From Leisingera methylohalidivorans DSM 14336 (GTDB lineage: Bacteria > Pseudomonadota > Alphaproteobacteria > Rhodobacterales > Rhodobacteraceae): a stretch of DNA of 64,000 nucleotides. The stretch is taken from assembly GCF_000511355.1 (NCBI RefSeq), contig NC_023135.1:1762371-1826370 (forward strand), read 5' to 3'. Position numbers and translations under genes: made by a program. Shown here in pieces: positions 27,964 through 36,781 of the stretch. The notes below the pieces were generated by a model that saw only the letters and a program-made list of their open reading frames with translations, had not been told where the DNA came from and searched no databases. How positions within the stretch are numbered: the stretch's first letter is position 1; each line of letters starts with the position of its first letter.

Positions 27964-27994
27964 AAAAAGCCCCGGCTCAGCGCCGGGGCTTTTT
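27964..27994 (+). terminator. rho-independent terminator after pdhC
   Basis: A perfect 13-bp stem AAAAAGCCCCGGC/GCCGGGGCTTTTT with a five-base loop begins 22 bp after the pdhC stop. Its A-rich 5' arm and T-rich 3' arm allow use from either side, and cysE is convergent. Confidence 0.92.
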
Positions 27995-28137
27995 CTGTAT
28001 CGGCCTGTTCTGATTAAGCCTGTTCTGTATCAGCCTGCGGCCCGCAGCCACCCGCCGGGCCGTCCGAAGGAGGAGCCTTCAAACAGCCGCTCTATCTTTC
28101 CGGAAATATTCAAATTCCCGGGCCGGAACCGGGCGGC

Positions 28138-28959
28138 TCACTCCGCGGGAGACGACCCCGCCGGCACCACCTGGTCCATATTGACCGAGGGCTGATCACA
28201 CCCCGCTTCGCCGACAATCCTGGCCGGCACGCCCGCCACTGTGGTGCAGGGCGGCACCTCCTCCAGCACCACCGACCCGGCGGCAATCCGGCTGCAATGT
28301 CCGACCTTGATATTGCCCAGAACCTTGGCGCCGGCCCCGATCAGCACGCCGTCGCCGATCTTGGGATGGCGGTCCTGCTCTTCCTTGCCGGTGCCGCCCA
28401 GGGTCACCGAATGCAGCATTGACACATTGTCGCCCACCACCGCGGTTTCACCGATCACGATGGAATGGGCATGGTCGATCATGATCCCCTTGCCGATCCG
28501 GGCGCCTGGGTGGATGTCGATGCCAAAGATCTCGGATGTGCGCATCTGAATGAAATAGGCCAGATCCTTCTGCCCCTGCTCCATCAGGTAATGGCTGACC
28601 CGGTAGGCCTGCACCGCCTGGAACCCCTTGAAATAGAGGATCGGCTGCAGCAGCCGGTGGCTGGCCGGATCGCGCTCGTTGATCGCCATCAGGTCGGCGC
28701 GGGCGGCCTCCACCAGTTCCGGGCAGTCCGCATAGGCGTCATCGACAATTTCCCGCAGGATTGTCATCGACATCTCGTTCGAGGACAGCTTGGCGGCAAT
28801 CCGGTAGGACAGCGCTTTTTCCAAGGTTTTGTGATGCAGGATACAGGCATGGACCAGCCCGCCCATCAGCGGCTGGGTGGCAACAGCCTCCTCAGCTTCG
28901 CGGGTGATGCGGTCCCATACGGGATCCACCGGAGTAACGGCTTGCTGTGTTTTTGCCAT
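28138..28959 (-). CDS. cysE: serine O-acetyltransferase
   Basis: CysE acetylates L-serine with acetyl-CoA, the first step of cysteine synthesis. The 273-residue protein has the helical N-terminal domain (KALSYRIAAKLSSNEMS...DLMAINERDPA) and a C-terminal left-handed beta-helix with hexapeptide repeats. The active-site segments GIDIHPGARIGKGIMIDHAHS and VGDNVSMLHSVTLGGTG contain the catalytic histidines. It is divergent from the DksA-like gene, 84 bp away, and lies next to the end of the GTA cluster. It converges on pdhC. Confidence 0.96.
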   Translation of the reverse strand: MAKTQQAVTPVDPVWDRITREAEEAVATQPLMGGLVHACILHHKTLEKALSYRIAAKLSSNEMSMTILREIVDDAYADCPELVEAARADLMAINERDPASHRLLQPILYFKGFQAVQAYRVSHYLMEQGQKDLAYFIQMRTSEIFGIDIHPGARIGKGIMIDHAHSIVIGETAVVGDNVSMLHSVTLGGTGKEEQDRHPKIGDGVLIGAGAKVLGNIKVGHCSRIAAGSVVLEEVPPCTTVAGVPARIVGEAGCDQPSVNMDQVVPAGSSPAE

Positions 28960-29043
28960 GGGTCAAGATCCTTTCTCCGCTCAGATTACCCATCTAAGAT
29001 GCTTTTCAGCAAACGCAAACCCGTGATGGAGGATATTTTCGAA

Positions 29044-29382
29044 ATGAATGAGTCCGCTCAGGCGGCGCTGAAGCTGCAGATCACCGCCCGGCTCAAGGCG
29101 CTGGCAGCCGAGGATACCCTTGGGGAAAAGGCGCGGGGCGTGGTGGAGCTGGACCAGCAGATGGTGGGCCGCCTGTCGCGCATGGATGCGCTGCAGATGC
29201 AGGCCATGGCCAGGGCCCAGGCCGCCCGCCGCGCGGTCGAAGCACAGCGCCTGCAGTCCGCCCTCGCCCGCATGGACGCAAAGGAGTATGGCTATTGCGA
29301 GAACTGCGGCGAGGACATCGCCCCGAAACGGCTCCAGCTGTATCCGGCAGCGCTCAAGTGCATGTCCTGCGCCTCGGGCTAG
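29044..29382 (+). CDS. DksA/TraR-family C4 zinc-finger protein
   Basis: A 112-residue protein with an alpha-helical first part (about 1-75) and a DksA/TraR zinc finger at residues 85-109 (Cys85, Cys88, Cys106, Cys109, spaced C-x2-C-x17-C-x2-C). Such proteins bind the secondary channel of RNA polymerase; short members often lack the acidic coiled-coil tip residues that DksA needs. I chose ATG 29044 because GGAGG precedes it; upstream ATGs at 29026 and 28999 are possible and add up to 15 residues. Position between cysE and the GTA cluster gives no direct functional clue. Confidence 0.8.
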   Translation: MNESAQAALKLQITARLKALAAEDTLGEKARGVVELDQQMVGRLSRMDALQMQAMARAQAARRAVEAQRLQSALARMDAKEYGYCENCGEDIAPKRLQLYPAALKCMSCASG

Positions 29383-29560
29383 GTCCGCGCGGAGGGATTT
29401 CGCCCCGGGCCTTGCCCGAAACGACCGGCGCCGCGCGCCTGCGCCCCCGCCGCCTTCCCGGTTTTGAGAACCAGCCTGACAGCCGCAACGGCAAGCCGCG
29501 GCCAAGGGCGCCGGGCCTTCCGGTCCTGCTTGATCCCGGCGGTCTGCATGGGCGCGCACC

Positions 29561-29643
29561 CGCGCCGCTGCCGCAGGCAGGCGGCGCCGCGCCCAACGGC
29601 CGGCCGGGCAGGTTTCTGCCCGGGTCAGCGGGCGGGAGCCTCC
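29561..29643. repeat. dispersed palindromic intergenic repeat, copy C
   Basis: The outer GCGCCGC...GCGGCGC palindrome is followed by GCGCCCAACGGC, an inner stem (CCGGGCAG/CTGCCCGG) and GGGCGGGAGCCTCC. It marks the 3' end of the GTA operon and extends into the last codons of the 29625-29933 gene, so the element provides that gene's stop. Confidence 0.55.
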
Positions 29644-29933
29644 CCGCCAGTCTCCAGATGCGCCGCCAGTTCGCGCAGCACCAGCCGGGTGCAGCGCAGA
29701 TACTCCGGATCCTCCAGACACACCTCATCCGCCAAATCAAACCGGCGCGCTGCCGCACTCAGGCTCCCGTCGCCCCAGCGCGGATGCAGCCGGCAAAACA
29801 GCGCCGTATGCGCCGCAGCCTCTGCCGCGCCGCCAAAGATGCGGCGGCACAGGCGCAGGCGCTCCGCGTCCCCAGCCGCCAGCAGGGCCCGGGCCACCGC
29901 TGCAACATCGCCAGGCAGAACCGGCTGCATCAT
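29625..29933 (-). CDS. small protein after GTA gp15 (hypothetical)
   Basis: A 102-residue, mainly helical protein whose start overlaps the gp15 stop by 4 bp, so it belongs to the GTA transcript. I recognise it only as the short hypothetical protein often found after gp15 in Rhodobacterales (DUF7742-like). Sequence features: MMQPVLPGDVAAVARALLAAGD start, a Cys-containing RLRLCRRIFGGA segment, and RWGDGSLSAAA. The last residues are encoded by repeat copy C. No role in particle formation is known to me. Confidence 0.7.
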   Translation of the reverse strand: MMQPVLPGDVAAVARALLAAGDAERLRLCRRIFGGAAEAAAHTALFCRLHPRWGDGSLSAAARRFDLADEVCLEDPEYLRCTRLVLRELAAHLETGGEAPAR

Positions 29934-32900
29934 CCCAGCACAGCCCGCGCCGCCGGCCCTGCTCCGAACCGCGCCGACCGCTGCGCCACTTCCAGAATGT
30001 CACCGGCCAGCACGCCGTCCTCGGCTTGCGCTGCCGCAGGATAGGACCACTCCGGCGTCGCAGCCGCCGCCTCCCGCAGCACCGTGCCGCCGCGCATCAC
30101 CCGGATGCGGTAGGATTCGACCTCCTCGCCCAGCGGCACGTCCTCCAGCTCCCAGCTGTCGCCCTCGATCCTTGTGCGGCGGATCCAGGCGGCACTGATG
30201 TCCGCCCCCAGGGCCCCGTCCAGCCGCAAATGCACCGGCGCATAGGGACGCAGCCCGATGCCGTCAAAGCTCTCCTGCAAATGCACATAAGACGGATCCT
30301 CCAGCGCCCGCCGGGCCGGGCCGATCCGGTAATGCCGCAGCCTGCGGCGCTGTTCCGGCGCCAGTTCCATCTGCACCGGCGAACCATCCAGCAGCACCGC
30401 ATAAGACCCGGCAGGCCAGGCATCCGGCATCAGCGCATCCGTGCCCTGCTGGCCGCGCAAACGGCCGCGCAGAAGGTAGGTCTGCGGCGCGATCAGCTCG
30501 GCCTCGCGGAACTGGAACAGCTCCCAATTGCCTGGTGTGCCATCGCCGATGGCGGCGGCATTGGCGCCATTCAGGACCGCCTCCGCGGTGCGGCTCTCCA
30601 GCGCGCCCGAGATCAGCTTTACCTGCAGATCCGCCCCCAGATCCCAGCGGCCCGCAGCCGCGGCCAGCAGCGGCGTTTGTGTCACCCCGACCACCTGACG
30701 TGCGGCAACCACCTGTTCCAGCGCGTAATTCTCATCCTCGCCGGATCCGTAAACCGCCACGCTGCCGGGCCAGGCTTCCGCCGTCACCGCCAGATGCGGC
30801 GCATGCGGCACCTCGTTGCCGCGCATCAAGGGCAGATCCATGAACAAGGGCAGCACCGGCCCGGGGGCGGCAAAGGCCTTGCCCCCCGGCAGCTCCTCCG
30901 CCACCGCGGCCAGGTCATAGACGCCGGGCTCGATCCGCACCGCCTCCACCATCTGCGCCTCGGCCTGCTCCACCCGGTCAATCCGGTACAGCTGCTCCCC
31001 GCCCTCCAACGGCAAGGCGACCACATCCCCCGCCCCCAGATGCAGCATCGAGGGCGGCAGCGAGAACCGCGCAATGTCGCGCGAAATCCGAGACTCGGCC
31101 AGCCAGCGGCTGACCACCTGCCGCGCCTCGGCACGGGTCAGCGCCAGCGGCAGCTCGTTCTGGCTGACAGAATGCGTGGCCTCATCCGGCAGCACCGCCT
31201 CAACCGAGCCTACCGCATGATCGCCGCCCCATTCGGTGAACCGCAGCCGCACCCGGCCTGCCAGTTCCGCCGCGCCGGCCCGGCTCAGCTCGGTGGTGCC
31301 GCCCAGCTCATCGCTCTCTGCCAGATGCTCCAGCGCCAGCCTTTCGGCGCCGCTGCCCTTGCGCATCCGGAACATCAGAAGCCCGCCGCGTTCCACCGCA
31401 TCGAACCCGTGCCGCAGCATCAGGGGCTGCAGTACCGTGCGGGCCTCCGCGACATCCGGGGTCACAAGCCCGTGCACCACGCCGTAAAGCTGCGACACAT
31501 CAATGTCATAAAGGCCGGCCCGGTGGCAGACCTCCTCCACCACCGAAGCCAGGGTGCGCTGCCCGGCGCGCCCGTTCAGCCAATGGCCGCGCAGGTAGTT
31601 TTCACCGTCGTTCCAGATCTCCACGCGGCTCGGGAAGGCCGGAAACGGCCGCGCGTCCCAGGCCCAGACATAGGCGTTGGCCATGTCCAGCATCCGACCC
31701 TCGTATTCCTCCGACAGCGGGTTGTTGGCGGCCTCCCCCCAATATCCGAGAATCGCGCGCAGATAGGCGATCTGCATAAGATCATCCCGCAACCCTTTGG
31801 AATGACGCGGCAGTTTTGATTCCGAGCTTTTCGGGTCCAGAAACTTGTTCGGCTGGTTGCTGCCCTTGTCGATGGCGGCGCAGCCCAGTTCGGTGAACCA
31901 AACAGGCTTTGACTGCGGCACCCAACCGGTCGGCACCGCCTGCCGCACCCCGCCGATCCGCTCGTGATGCGCGTGCGCCCACCAGCTGCGGATATCCTTG
32001 TAGCGCCAGATCCAGGGTTCCTCATGGGCGCCGTCGGTGATCGGGGTGCGGATCTGCGCGTCCCGGGCTTCGGCTGAATGATAATACCAGTCAAACCCCT
32101 CGCCGCCCTCCACATTGCTGCGCAGGTAGTCGCGGTCATAGACCGCCGGCACGCCGGATTGCGCATCCAGATGGTCCTCGCCCTCGCGCCAGTCGGACAG
32201 CGGCATGTAATTGTCGATGCCGATGAAATCGATATTGGCGTCCGCCCACAGCGGATCCAGATGAAAATACCGGTCGCCTTCGGGCGATTGATAGCCCCAG
32301 TACTCGGACCAGTCGGCGGCATAGCCGATCTTGGTCTCCGCCCCCAGCAGGATGCGCACCTCAGCCGCCAGCGCCCGCAGGGCGGCCACCGCCGGAAAGC
32401 CGCCGGCGCCGCGGATCTGCGTCAGCGCCCGCATTTCCGAGCTGATGCAAAAGGCCTCTACCCCGCCCGCCGCCGCACAGAGCGCCGCATTGTGCAGGAT
32501 AAACCGGCTGAGGCTCCACTCGTCCGGCCCGGTATAGGCAACGCTGCCGCCGCCCACCGCAAAATCCGCCGCGGTGACACTGCCAAAGAAGTCCGCCACC
32601 TCGGCATCCGCAGCCGCGGTGCCATCAGCGGAGCCGGGCCGGCCGGGCGCCGCTGACAGGGTAATCCGCCCGCGCCAGGGCAGATGCGGCTGGCTGGCGC
32701 CGCCGGTCCAGGGATCGGGCAATGCGTTGCCCTCTGCCTGATCCATCAGGATGAAAGGGTAAAACATCACCCTGAGGCCGCGCGCCTGCATCTCGCGGAT
32801 CGACTGAACCACCGCGGCATCCGCCGGCGTGCCGCCATAAAGCGGTTCGCCGTCCTGCTTCAGCACTTCATCTGCGGTGTTCCGGTCAAGCCCGCTGACT

Positions 32901-33844
32901 GTCCACGGCATATCTCCTTCGGCGGTCTTATGTTCCACCTTCGGTTTCAGCCTGCAACTGCCGCAGCGCAGATCATCGCCGAACCAGGACACAATCAGCG
33001 AGGCGGCACCGCAGGACGGCAGCTCGGCCTCCAGCGCGTTCAGCGAGGTCTTGAGGTCGCTCAGCCCCGAGGGCGTATGCTGGTTCGCCGGTTTCGACGA
33101 TCCCGGCCCGCCGCCATAGAACACCGGATCCGCCGCCAGCGCGTATTCACCGGTGCCCGGCATCAGTGCCACCCCCTGCACCAAGCGGCCCAGGTCCTGC
33201 GCGTGGGTGCTGCTGGCGGGCTGTTCGGGCCGCAGCACATCGAAGGAGAACTGCGGCACCCGGTTGCCAAAGCGCGCAAGGTCGAGGTTTTCCATCACCA
33301 CATAGGCGGTGCCGCGGTAGGCCGGCACCCGGCCGGCGCCTTCGACCGCTTCCATCACCGGATCGGGCAGCTGGTCCATGCCGCCGGTGTAGACGGTCAT
33401 GTTCAGATCCTTCGGCGCCACTTCCTCGCCATCGGCCCAGACGCGGGAGACATGGGCGACCTCGCCTTCGCACAGCGCAATCGCCAGCGACACGGAATAG
33501 CTGTAGCTGGTCACCTGCGGCTGGCTGGGCCGCCCCTTGCCGCCGCCGCCGCTGACCGATGAGGTTTCCAGAAACTGCGAGGCCCAGATCACCTGGCCGC
33601 CCAGCCGCATCCGGCCATAGACCTGCGCCACCGGCGCGCCTTCGCTGGCCTGGGTCAGGCGGAAACGGTCGACCTTGCCGGTCTCCACCGGGTCGGCGCC
33701 GCTGCCCAGGAGCCGTTCGTCGATCATCCGGCCCAAGGTTGCGCCCACGGCGCGGCCAATGACGGCCGAAGACAGCCCCGCCACGGAGCCGCCGATTGTG
33801 CCGCCGATGGCAGCACCGGCAGCAGAAAGAAGAATGGTTGCCAT
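29930..33844 (-). CDS. GTA gp15, megatron / host-interaction tail protein
   Basis: The largest GTA protein, 1304 residues. In the Rhodobacter capsulatus particle gp15 (the megatron) forms the tip of the tail and contacts the recipient cell. The N-terminal part has a Gly/Ala-rich hydrophobic stretch (ILLSAAGAAIGGTIGGSVAGLSS split by small residues) often seen in tape-measure or membrane-inserting tail proteins. The middle (about 450-750) holds a TIM-barrel-like GTA domain with IGIDNYMPLSDWREGEDH and WFTELGCAAIDKG, which suggests a glycosidase-like fold. The C-terminal part is beta-rich. It follows gp14 with a one-base overlap. Confidence 0.95.
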   Translation of the reverse strand: MATILLSAAGAAIGGTIGGSVAGLSSAVIGRAVGATLGRMIDERLLGSGADPVETGKVDRFRLTQASEGAPVAQVYGRMRLGGQVIWASQFLETSSVSGGGGKGRPSQPQVTSYSYSVSLAIALCEGEVAHVSRVWADGEEVAPKDLNMTVYTGGMDQLPDPVMEAVEGAGRVPAYRGTAYVVMENLDLARFGNRVPQFSFDVLRPEQPASSTHAQDLGRLVQGVALMPGTGEYALAADPVFYGGGPGSSKPANQHTPSGLSDLKTSLNALEAELPSCGAASLIVSWFGDDLRCGSCRLKPKVEHKTAEGDMPWTVSGLDRNTADEVLKQDGEPLYGGTPADAAVVQSIREMQARGLRVMFYPFILMDQAEGNALPDPWTGGASQPHLPWRGRITLSAAPGRPGSADGTAAADAEVADFFGSVTAADFAVGGGSVAYTGPDEWSLSRFILHNAALCAAAGGVEAFCISSEMRALTQIRGAGGFPAVAALRALAAEVRILLGAETKIGYAADWSEYWGYQSPEGDRYFHLDPLWADANIDFIGIDNYMPLSDWREGEDHLDAQSGVPAVYDRDYLRSNVEGGEGFDWYYHSAEARDAQIRTPITDGAHEEPWIWRYKDIRSWWAHAHHERIGGVRQAVPTGWVPQSKPVWFTELGCAAIDKGSNQPNKFLDPKSSESKLPRHSKGLRDDLMQIAYLRAILGYWGEAANNPLSEEYEGRMLDMANAYVWAWDARPFPAFPSRVEIWNDGENYLRGHWLNGRAGQRTLASVVEEVCHRAGLYDIDVSQLYGVVHGLVTPDVAEARTVLQPLMLRHGFDAVERGGLLMFRMRKGSGAERLALEHLAESDELGGTTELSRAGAAELAGRVRLRFTEWGGDHAVGSVEAVLPDEATHSVSQNELPLALTRAEARQVVSRWLAESRISRDIARFSLPPSMLHLGAGDVVALPLEGGEQLYRIDRVEQAEAQMVEAVRIEPGVYDLAAVAEELPGGKAFAAPGPVLPLFMDLPLMRGNEVPHAPHLAVTAEAWPGSVAVYGSGEDENYALEQVVAARQVVGVTQTPLLAAAAGRWDLGADLQVKLISGALESRTAEAVLNGANAAAIGDGTPGNWELFQFREAELIAPQTYLLRGRLRGQQGTDALMPDAWPAGSYAVLLDGSPVQMELAPEQRRRLRHYRIGPARRALEDPSYVHLQESFDGIGLRPYAPVHLRLDGALGADISAAWIRRTRIEGDSWELEDVPLGEEVESYRIRVMRGGTVLREAAAATPEWSYPAAAQAEDGVLAGDILEVAQRSARFGAGPAARAVLG

Positions 33845-34383
33845 CAGATCAGCTCCTTCGGGAATTGAAACCGCGCCACGATCCGGCGCTGCCAGGGCGG
33901 GCTCAGCGGGCTTTCGACAACCCCGCGGCCGGCATAGGCGTGGATGAAGGACGGAACATTGCCTTTGTGTTCCACCTGGCCGAAGGCCGGGCAGCGCCCG
34001 TCCGCCCGCCCGGGCCGGCGCTTCCCGCCCCCCCGCGGCCGGGCACGGCCCGCACCGCTTTGAAAAGAAACTTCAGACTGAACCCCCAGGTGCTTGGCCA
34101 CCGAGCCGTCGCGCATCCGGAACAGGATCACATCGCCGGGGGCGGCATCGCCCAGAGGTTTCGCCAGCAAATGCCGCGCCGCGGCCTGCCACAGCGCCTC
34201 CGCTCCCTGCGGTTCGGACCAGTCCATCGTATAGGCAGGCGGTGCCTCGGGCTCAGCCCCGTACAGCTCGCGCCACAGGCCCCGGATCAGGCCCAGGCAA
34301 TCGCAGCCCGCGCCCTTGCACGCGGCCTGATGCACATAGGGCGTGCCGATCCAGCCCCGCGCTGCGGAAACCACCCGGCTCAC
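33844..34383 (-). CDS. GTA gp14, NlpC/P60 cell-wall peptidase with repeat insert
   Basis: A tail-associated cysteine peptidase that should cut recipient peptidoglycan. The 179 residues hold the NlpC/P60 triad: Cys29 in GAGCDCLGL, His98 in AKHLGV, and His148 in FIHAY. In the family about ten residues separate the last two; here 50 do, because an Arg/Gly/Pro-rich segment (about 103-143) is inserted. The DNA for this insert (about 33958-34077) contains 32 bp identical to an intergenic repeat at 42535. The frame is kept and the fold may tolerate a loop there. Start overlaps the gp13 stop by 4 bp. Confidence 0.9.
   Translation of the reverse strand: MSRVVSAARGWIGTPYVHQAACKGAGCDCLGLIRGLWRELYGAEPEAPPAYTMDWSEPQGAEALWQAAARHLLAKPLGDAAPGDVILFRMRDGSVAKHLGVQSEVSFQSGAGRARPRGGGKRRPGRADGRCPAFGQVEHKGNVPSFIHAYAGRGVVESPLSPPWQRRIVARFQFPKELI
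33976..34007. repeat. GC-rich repeat copy within gp14
   Basis: These 32 bp, from CTGGCCGAAGG to CCCGTCCGCCC, are identical to 42535-42566 in the gp2-gp3 gap. The part GGCCGAAGGCC is itself palindromic and GGGCAGCGCCC forms a second hairpin. It lies inside a coding gene and adds in-frame residues. Confidence 0.8.
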
Positions 34384-35267
34384 CTGCGGCTTCCCCCGGT
34401 GTTCACACCGGACTGCCGCGGCACCGCGATCAGCCAGTCTTCGCCCGGAATATCCGGGAAGCCCTGAAAGTTCAGCAGGTTGTTGAATTTCAGCCGGCAG
34501 GTTTCCATGCGCTTGTCGCAGCCTGCCTCAAGCCGGACCCTGTCGCCCGGACTCACCGCCGCACGGACCGGTTCCCACAGGGTGATCCGGCGCCCGTCAG
34601 TGCTGCTCTGGTCCGCCTTCACGGCGGCCCACAGGCCCTCTGCGGCTCCGCTCAGCACCGTCAGCCGCCCGCCGGTGAACCAATCCGCCTCAAACCCCGG
34701 CAAAGCCTCCCAGCCGAACACCTCGCAGCGCGCGACCTCCACCGCTTCCAGCTCGACGGCATAACCCGGCGTCTGCAGGTCGAACCGGCAGGCCGCATCG
34801 CCCAGCACCGCGGTGCAGGGTTTCTGATAAATCCGCCCCAGCGGCTGGTTCAGCGCCTCGGCAAGCCCGCGCAGCTCTGCCTCAAACGCGCCGCCCGCGC
34901 GGCGGATTTCACCGATCGAGCCGCGGAACTGCAGCCAGCGCATCGAAACATCGCGCCAGTTGACCAGCCAGCAGCGCACCCCGGCGCCATCGAACCGGCC
35001 GGCCTCGATATCCTCTGCGCGCAGGGCGGCGTCGCTCAGCACCCCCAGCGCCTCGGTGTTGTCGACCGACAGGCCGGTGGTCTGCTGCACCGCCCGCGCC
35101 GTCAGCCCGCTGCCGGGCTGAAACGCCAGCCCGTCAAAGGACAAAGCACAGTCATGATCAGTAAATCCCAGCATGGTGCCGTCGCGCCGTTCCAGCGCCC
35201 AGGCCCGGCAGAGCGTGGTGATCCCGCTTTTAAGATGGCCGTGCAAGCTGTTGGAAAGACGGCTCAT
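34380..35267 (-). CDS. GTA gp13, hub protein (DUF2163)
   Basis: A 295-residue baseplate protein of the DUF2163/BR0599 phage family. In the RcGTA structure gp13 forms the hub ring between the distal tail protein and the megatron. Recognisable blocks are AWALERRDGTMLGFTDHD at the N-terminus, DNTEALGVLSDAALRAEDIEAGRFDGA, and four spaced cysteines in the second half (CTAVLGDAACRFD, DKRMETCRLKFNN). GTA gp13 proteins are reported to bind an iron-sulfur cluster; the cysteines here are compatible with that. Overlaps gp12 by 4 bp (ATGA). Confidence 0.92.
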   Translation of the reverse strand: MSRLSNSLHGHLKSGITTLCRAWALERRDGTMLGFTDHDCALSFDGLAFQPGSGLTARAVQQTTGLSVDNTEALGVLSDAALRAEDIEAGRFDGAGVRCWLVNWRDVSMRWLQFRGSIGEIRRAGGAFEAELRGLAEALNQPLGRIYQKPCTAVLGDAACRFDLQTPGYAVELEAVEVARCEVFGWEALPGFEADWFTGGRLTVLSGAAEGLWAAVKADQSSTDGRRITLWEPVRAAVSPGDRVRLEAGCDKRMETCRLKFNNLLNFQGFPDIPGEDWLIAVPRQSGVNTGGSRR

Positions 35268-35896
35268 ACCCGCACCTCCACCACCGGCACCGCGGGCGCT
35301 TCACCGGCCTGAAAGGACGCCACGCTGGTCTGGATGCTGCCGGTGTCAAACCGCACCGGCACGTCGAATTCGAACCCCGCCCGGATGCTCAGGCCGATCT
35401 CCGGCGGATGCGCCAGGGTGATCATCCCGGTGACGGTGTCCAGCTCGTAATCCACGCCTTCGCGCAGCTCGTCCTGCTCAATGCCGACCCGAACGGAGCC
35501 CGCCACCGGCTTGGCAATCGGGCGCTGATAGGTGAACTCACCCGAGCGGTAGCTCTTGGCCAGCTGGAACGTCACGGTGCTGCCGTCGCCGGTGGCAATC
35601 ACCTGATCGCGGAAATCCGGATCGGCGCTGGGCCGGGCGGATTTGTAATCGCTCCAGTCCTTCCAGCGGAAGCCGTAAAGCTGCCCCTGGCGGGCCTCGA
35701 AAAAGGCGATCAGCACCTCGATATCCTCCAGCGCGCGCAGGCCGAGACCGGCGTCATAGCGGCGGCGGGAGTGCGCCCAGGGGGTGTTGCGCTCCTCGAA
35801 CCCGTTGGCCAGGGTCACCACATCGGTGCGCCGTTCCGGACCGCCGACCGAGCCGAAACTGAGAGAGGCGGGAAATCGGACTTCGTGAAAATTCAT
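35264..35896 (-). CDS. GTA gp12, distal tail protein (DUF2460)
   Basis: A 210-residue protein of the DUF2460 (TIGR02217) family, the distal tail protein that connects the tail tube to the hub. Landmarks: FHEVRFPASLSFGSVGGPERRTDVV at the start, RRRYDAGLGLRALEDIEVLIAFFEARQGQLYGFRWKDWSDYKS, and FTYQRPIAKPVAGSVRV. Its stop overlaps the gp13 start (ATGA), giving tight coupling. It follows gp11 by 17 bp. Confidence 0.92.
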   Translation of the reverse strand: MNFHEVRFPASLSFGSVGGPERRTDVVTLANGFEERNTPWAHSRRRYDAGLGLRALEDIEVLIAFFEARQGQLYGFRWKDWSDYKSARPSADPDFRDQVIATGDGSTVTFQLAKSYRSGEFTYQRPIAKPVAGSVRVGIEQDELREGVDYELDTVTGMITLAHPPEIGLSIRAGFEFDVPVRFDTGSIQTSVASFQAGEAPAVPVVEVRV

Positions 35897-35913
35897 GGAC
35901 TTACCCTCCGTCC

Positions 35914-36573
35914 TTAACGGTTTCTTCCGCCGCGGCTCAGCGCGCGGGACAGCTGTGCGGCGATCTGGCTGCGGCTGCGTTCAAAGCCTTTGACGTCGGG
36001 GGTAGTGACATTCATCACCACATTGACCCCGCCGCCGCCCTGGCTGCGCACGCCCAGCGACCCATCAGCGCCGCGGGTCAGCGGCAGGATCGCCTCCGGC
36101 CCTGCTTCGCCCATCAGCCCGGTGGCACCGCGCATCGGAAAACTGACCGGCCCGGTGACAACGCCGCCCTTGGCAAAAGGCATCACCTTGCCCTGGCTGA
36201 AGGCGGCGCCGCCAGCAAAGGGCAGGATGCTGCCGATCAGGCTGCCGATGCCATCGGAGATCAGCCCGCCCGCATGGTTCGCCACCGGCTTCATCGCGGC
36301 GTTATAGGTGGTGCGGATCATTGAGCGGGCGAGCCTGTCCATCGACGCGGACAGGCTGTCGCCGTCGAACACCAGCCCGTCAAAAGCGCGGCGCAAGCCC
36401 TTGGAAAGACTGCGGTCCAGGACCTGCGCGTCGCGTCCGGTTTCGGAAAATCCTTCCTTCACCCGCCCCAGCACCTCGGCAAAGGCCGCGGCCATGCCGG
36501 AGGCGCCGTCAAGCGCTTCCCCCAACGCCTCGCCCTGCAATTCCAGTTCTGCCATTGATGTTGAATCAGTCAC
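35914..36573 (-). CDS. GTA gp11, tail tape measure protein
   Basis: A 219-residue protein, short because the GTA tail is short compared with siphophages. It has a helical N-terminal part (ALDGASGMAAAFAEVLGRV), a Gly/Ala hydrophobic stretch typical of tape measures (GGLISDGIGSLIGSILPFAGGAAFS), and the conserved FAKGGVVTGPVSFPMRGATGLMGEAGPEAILPL block found in tail tape measure C-termini. It sets tail length and may help DNA exit. Start overlaps the gp10.1 stop by 8 bp. Confidence 0.92.
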   Translation of the reverse strand: MTDSTSMAELELQGEALGEALDGASGMAAAFAEVLGRVKEGFSETGRDAQVLDRSLSKGLRRAFDGLVFDGDSLSASMDRLARSMIRTTYNAAMKPVANHAGGLISDGIGSLIGSILPFAGGAAFSQGKVMPFAKGGVVTGPVSFPMRGATGLMGEAGPEAILPLTRGADGSLGVRSQGGGGVNVVMNVTTPDVKGFERSRSQIAAQLSRALSRGGRNR

Positions 36574-36781
36574 CTGTCGTCTCCTTGTCCTGTGGCGGCG
36601 CGATGTCCGGGAAGGCCTGCATCAGCGCCGCCATCCGGTCGCGGCCCAGAGGTTGCGGCGCTGCGGCTTCGCCCAGCATCAGCCGCAGTTCTGCCGGGGT
36701 GAGCTGCCAGAAATCGCGCGGCAGCAATTTCAGCCCGGCCATCCCGGCGCGCATCAGGGCGGGCCAGTCGAGCGTGCTCAC
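36566..36781 (-). CDS. GTA gp10.1, tail assembly chaperone (rcc01693 family)
   Basis: A 71-residue protein between gp10 and gp11, the position of the phage tail assembly chaperone. The pattern LDWPALMRAGMAGLKLLPRDFWQLTPAELRLMLG matches the rcc01693 family, where the W-x-L-TPAEL core is conserved. It likely wraps the tape measure before tube polymerisation. It overlaps both neighbours by a few bases. Confidence 0.88.
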   Translation of the reverse strand: MSTLDWPALMRAGMAGLKLLPRDFWQLTPAELRLMLGEAAAPQPLGRDRMAALMQAFPDIAPPQDKETTGD

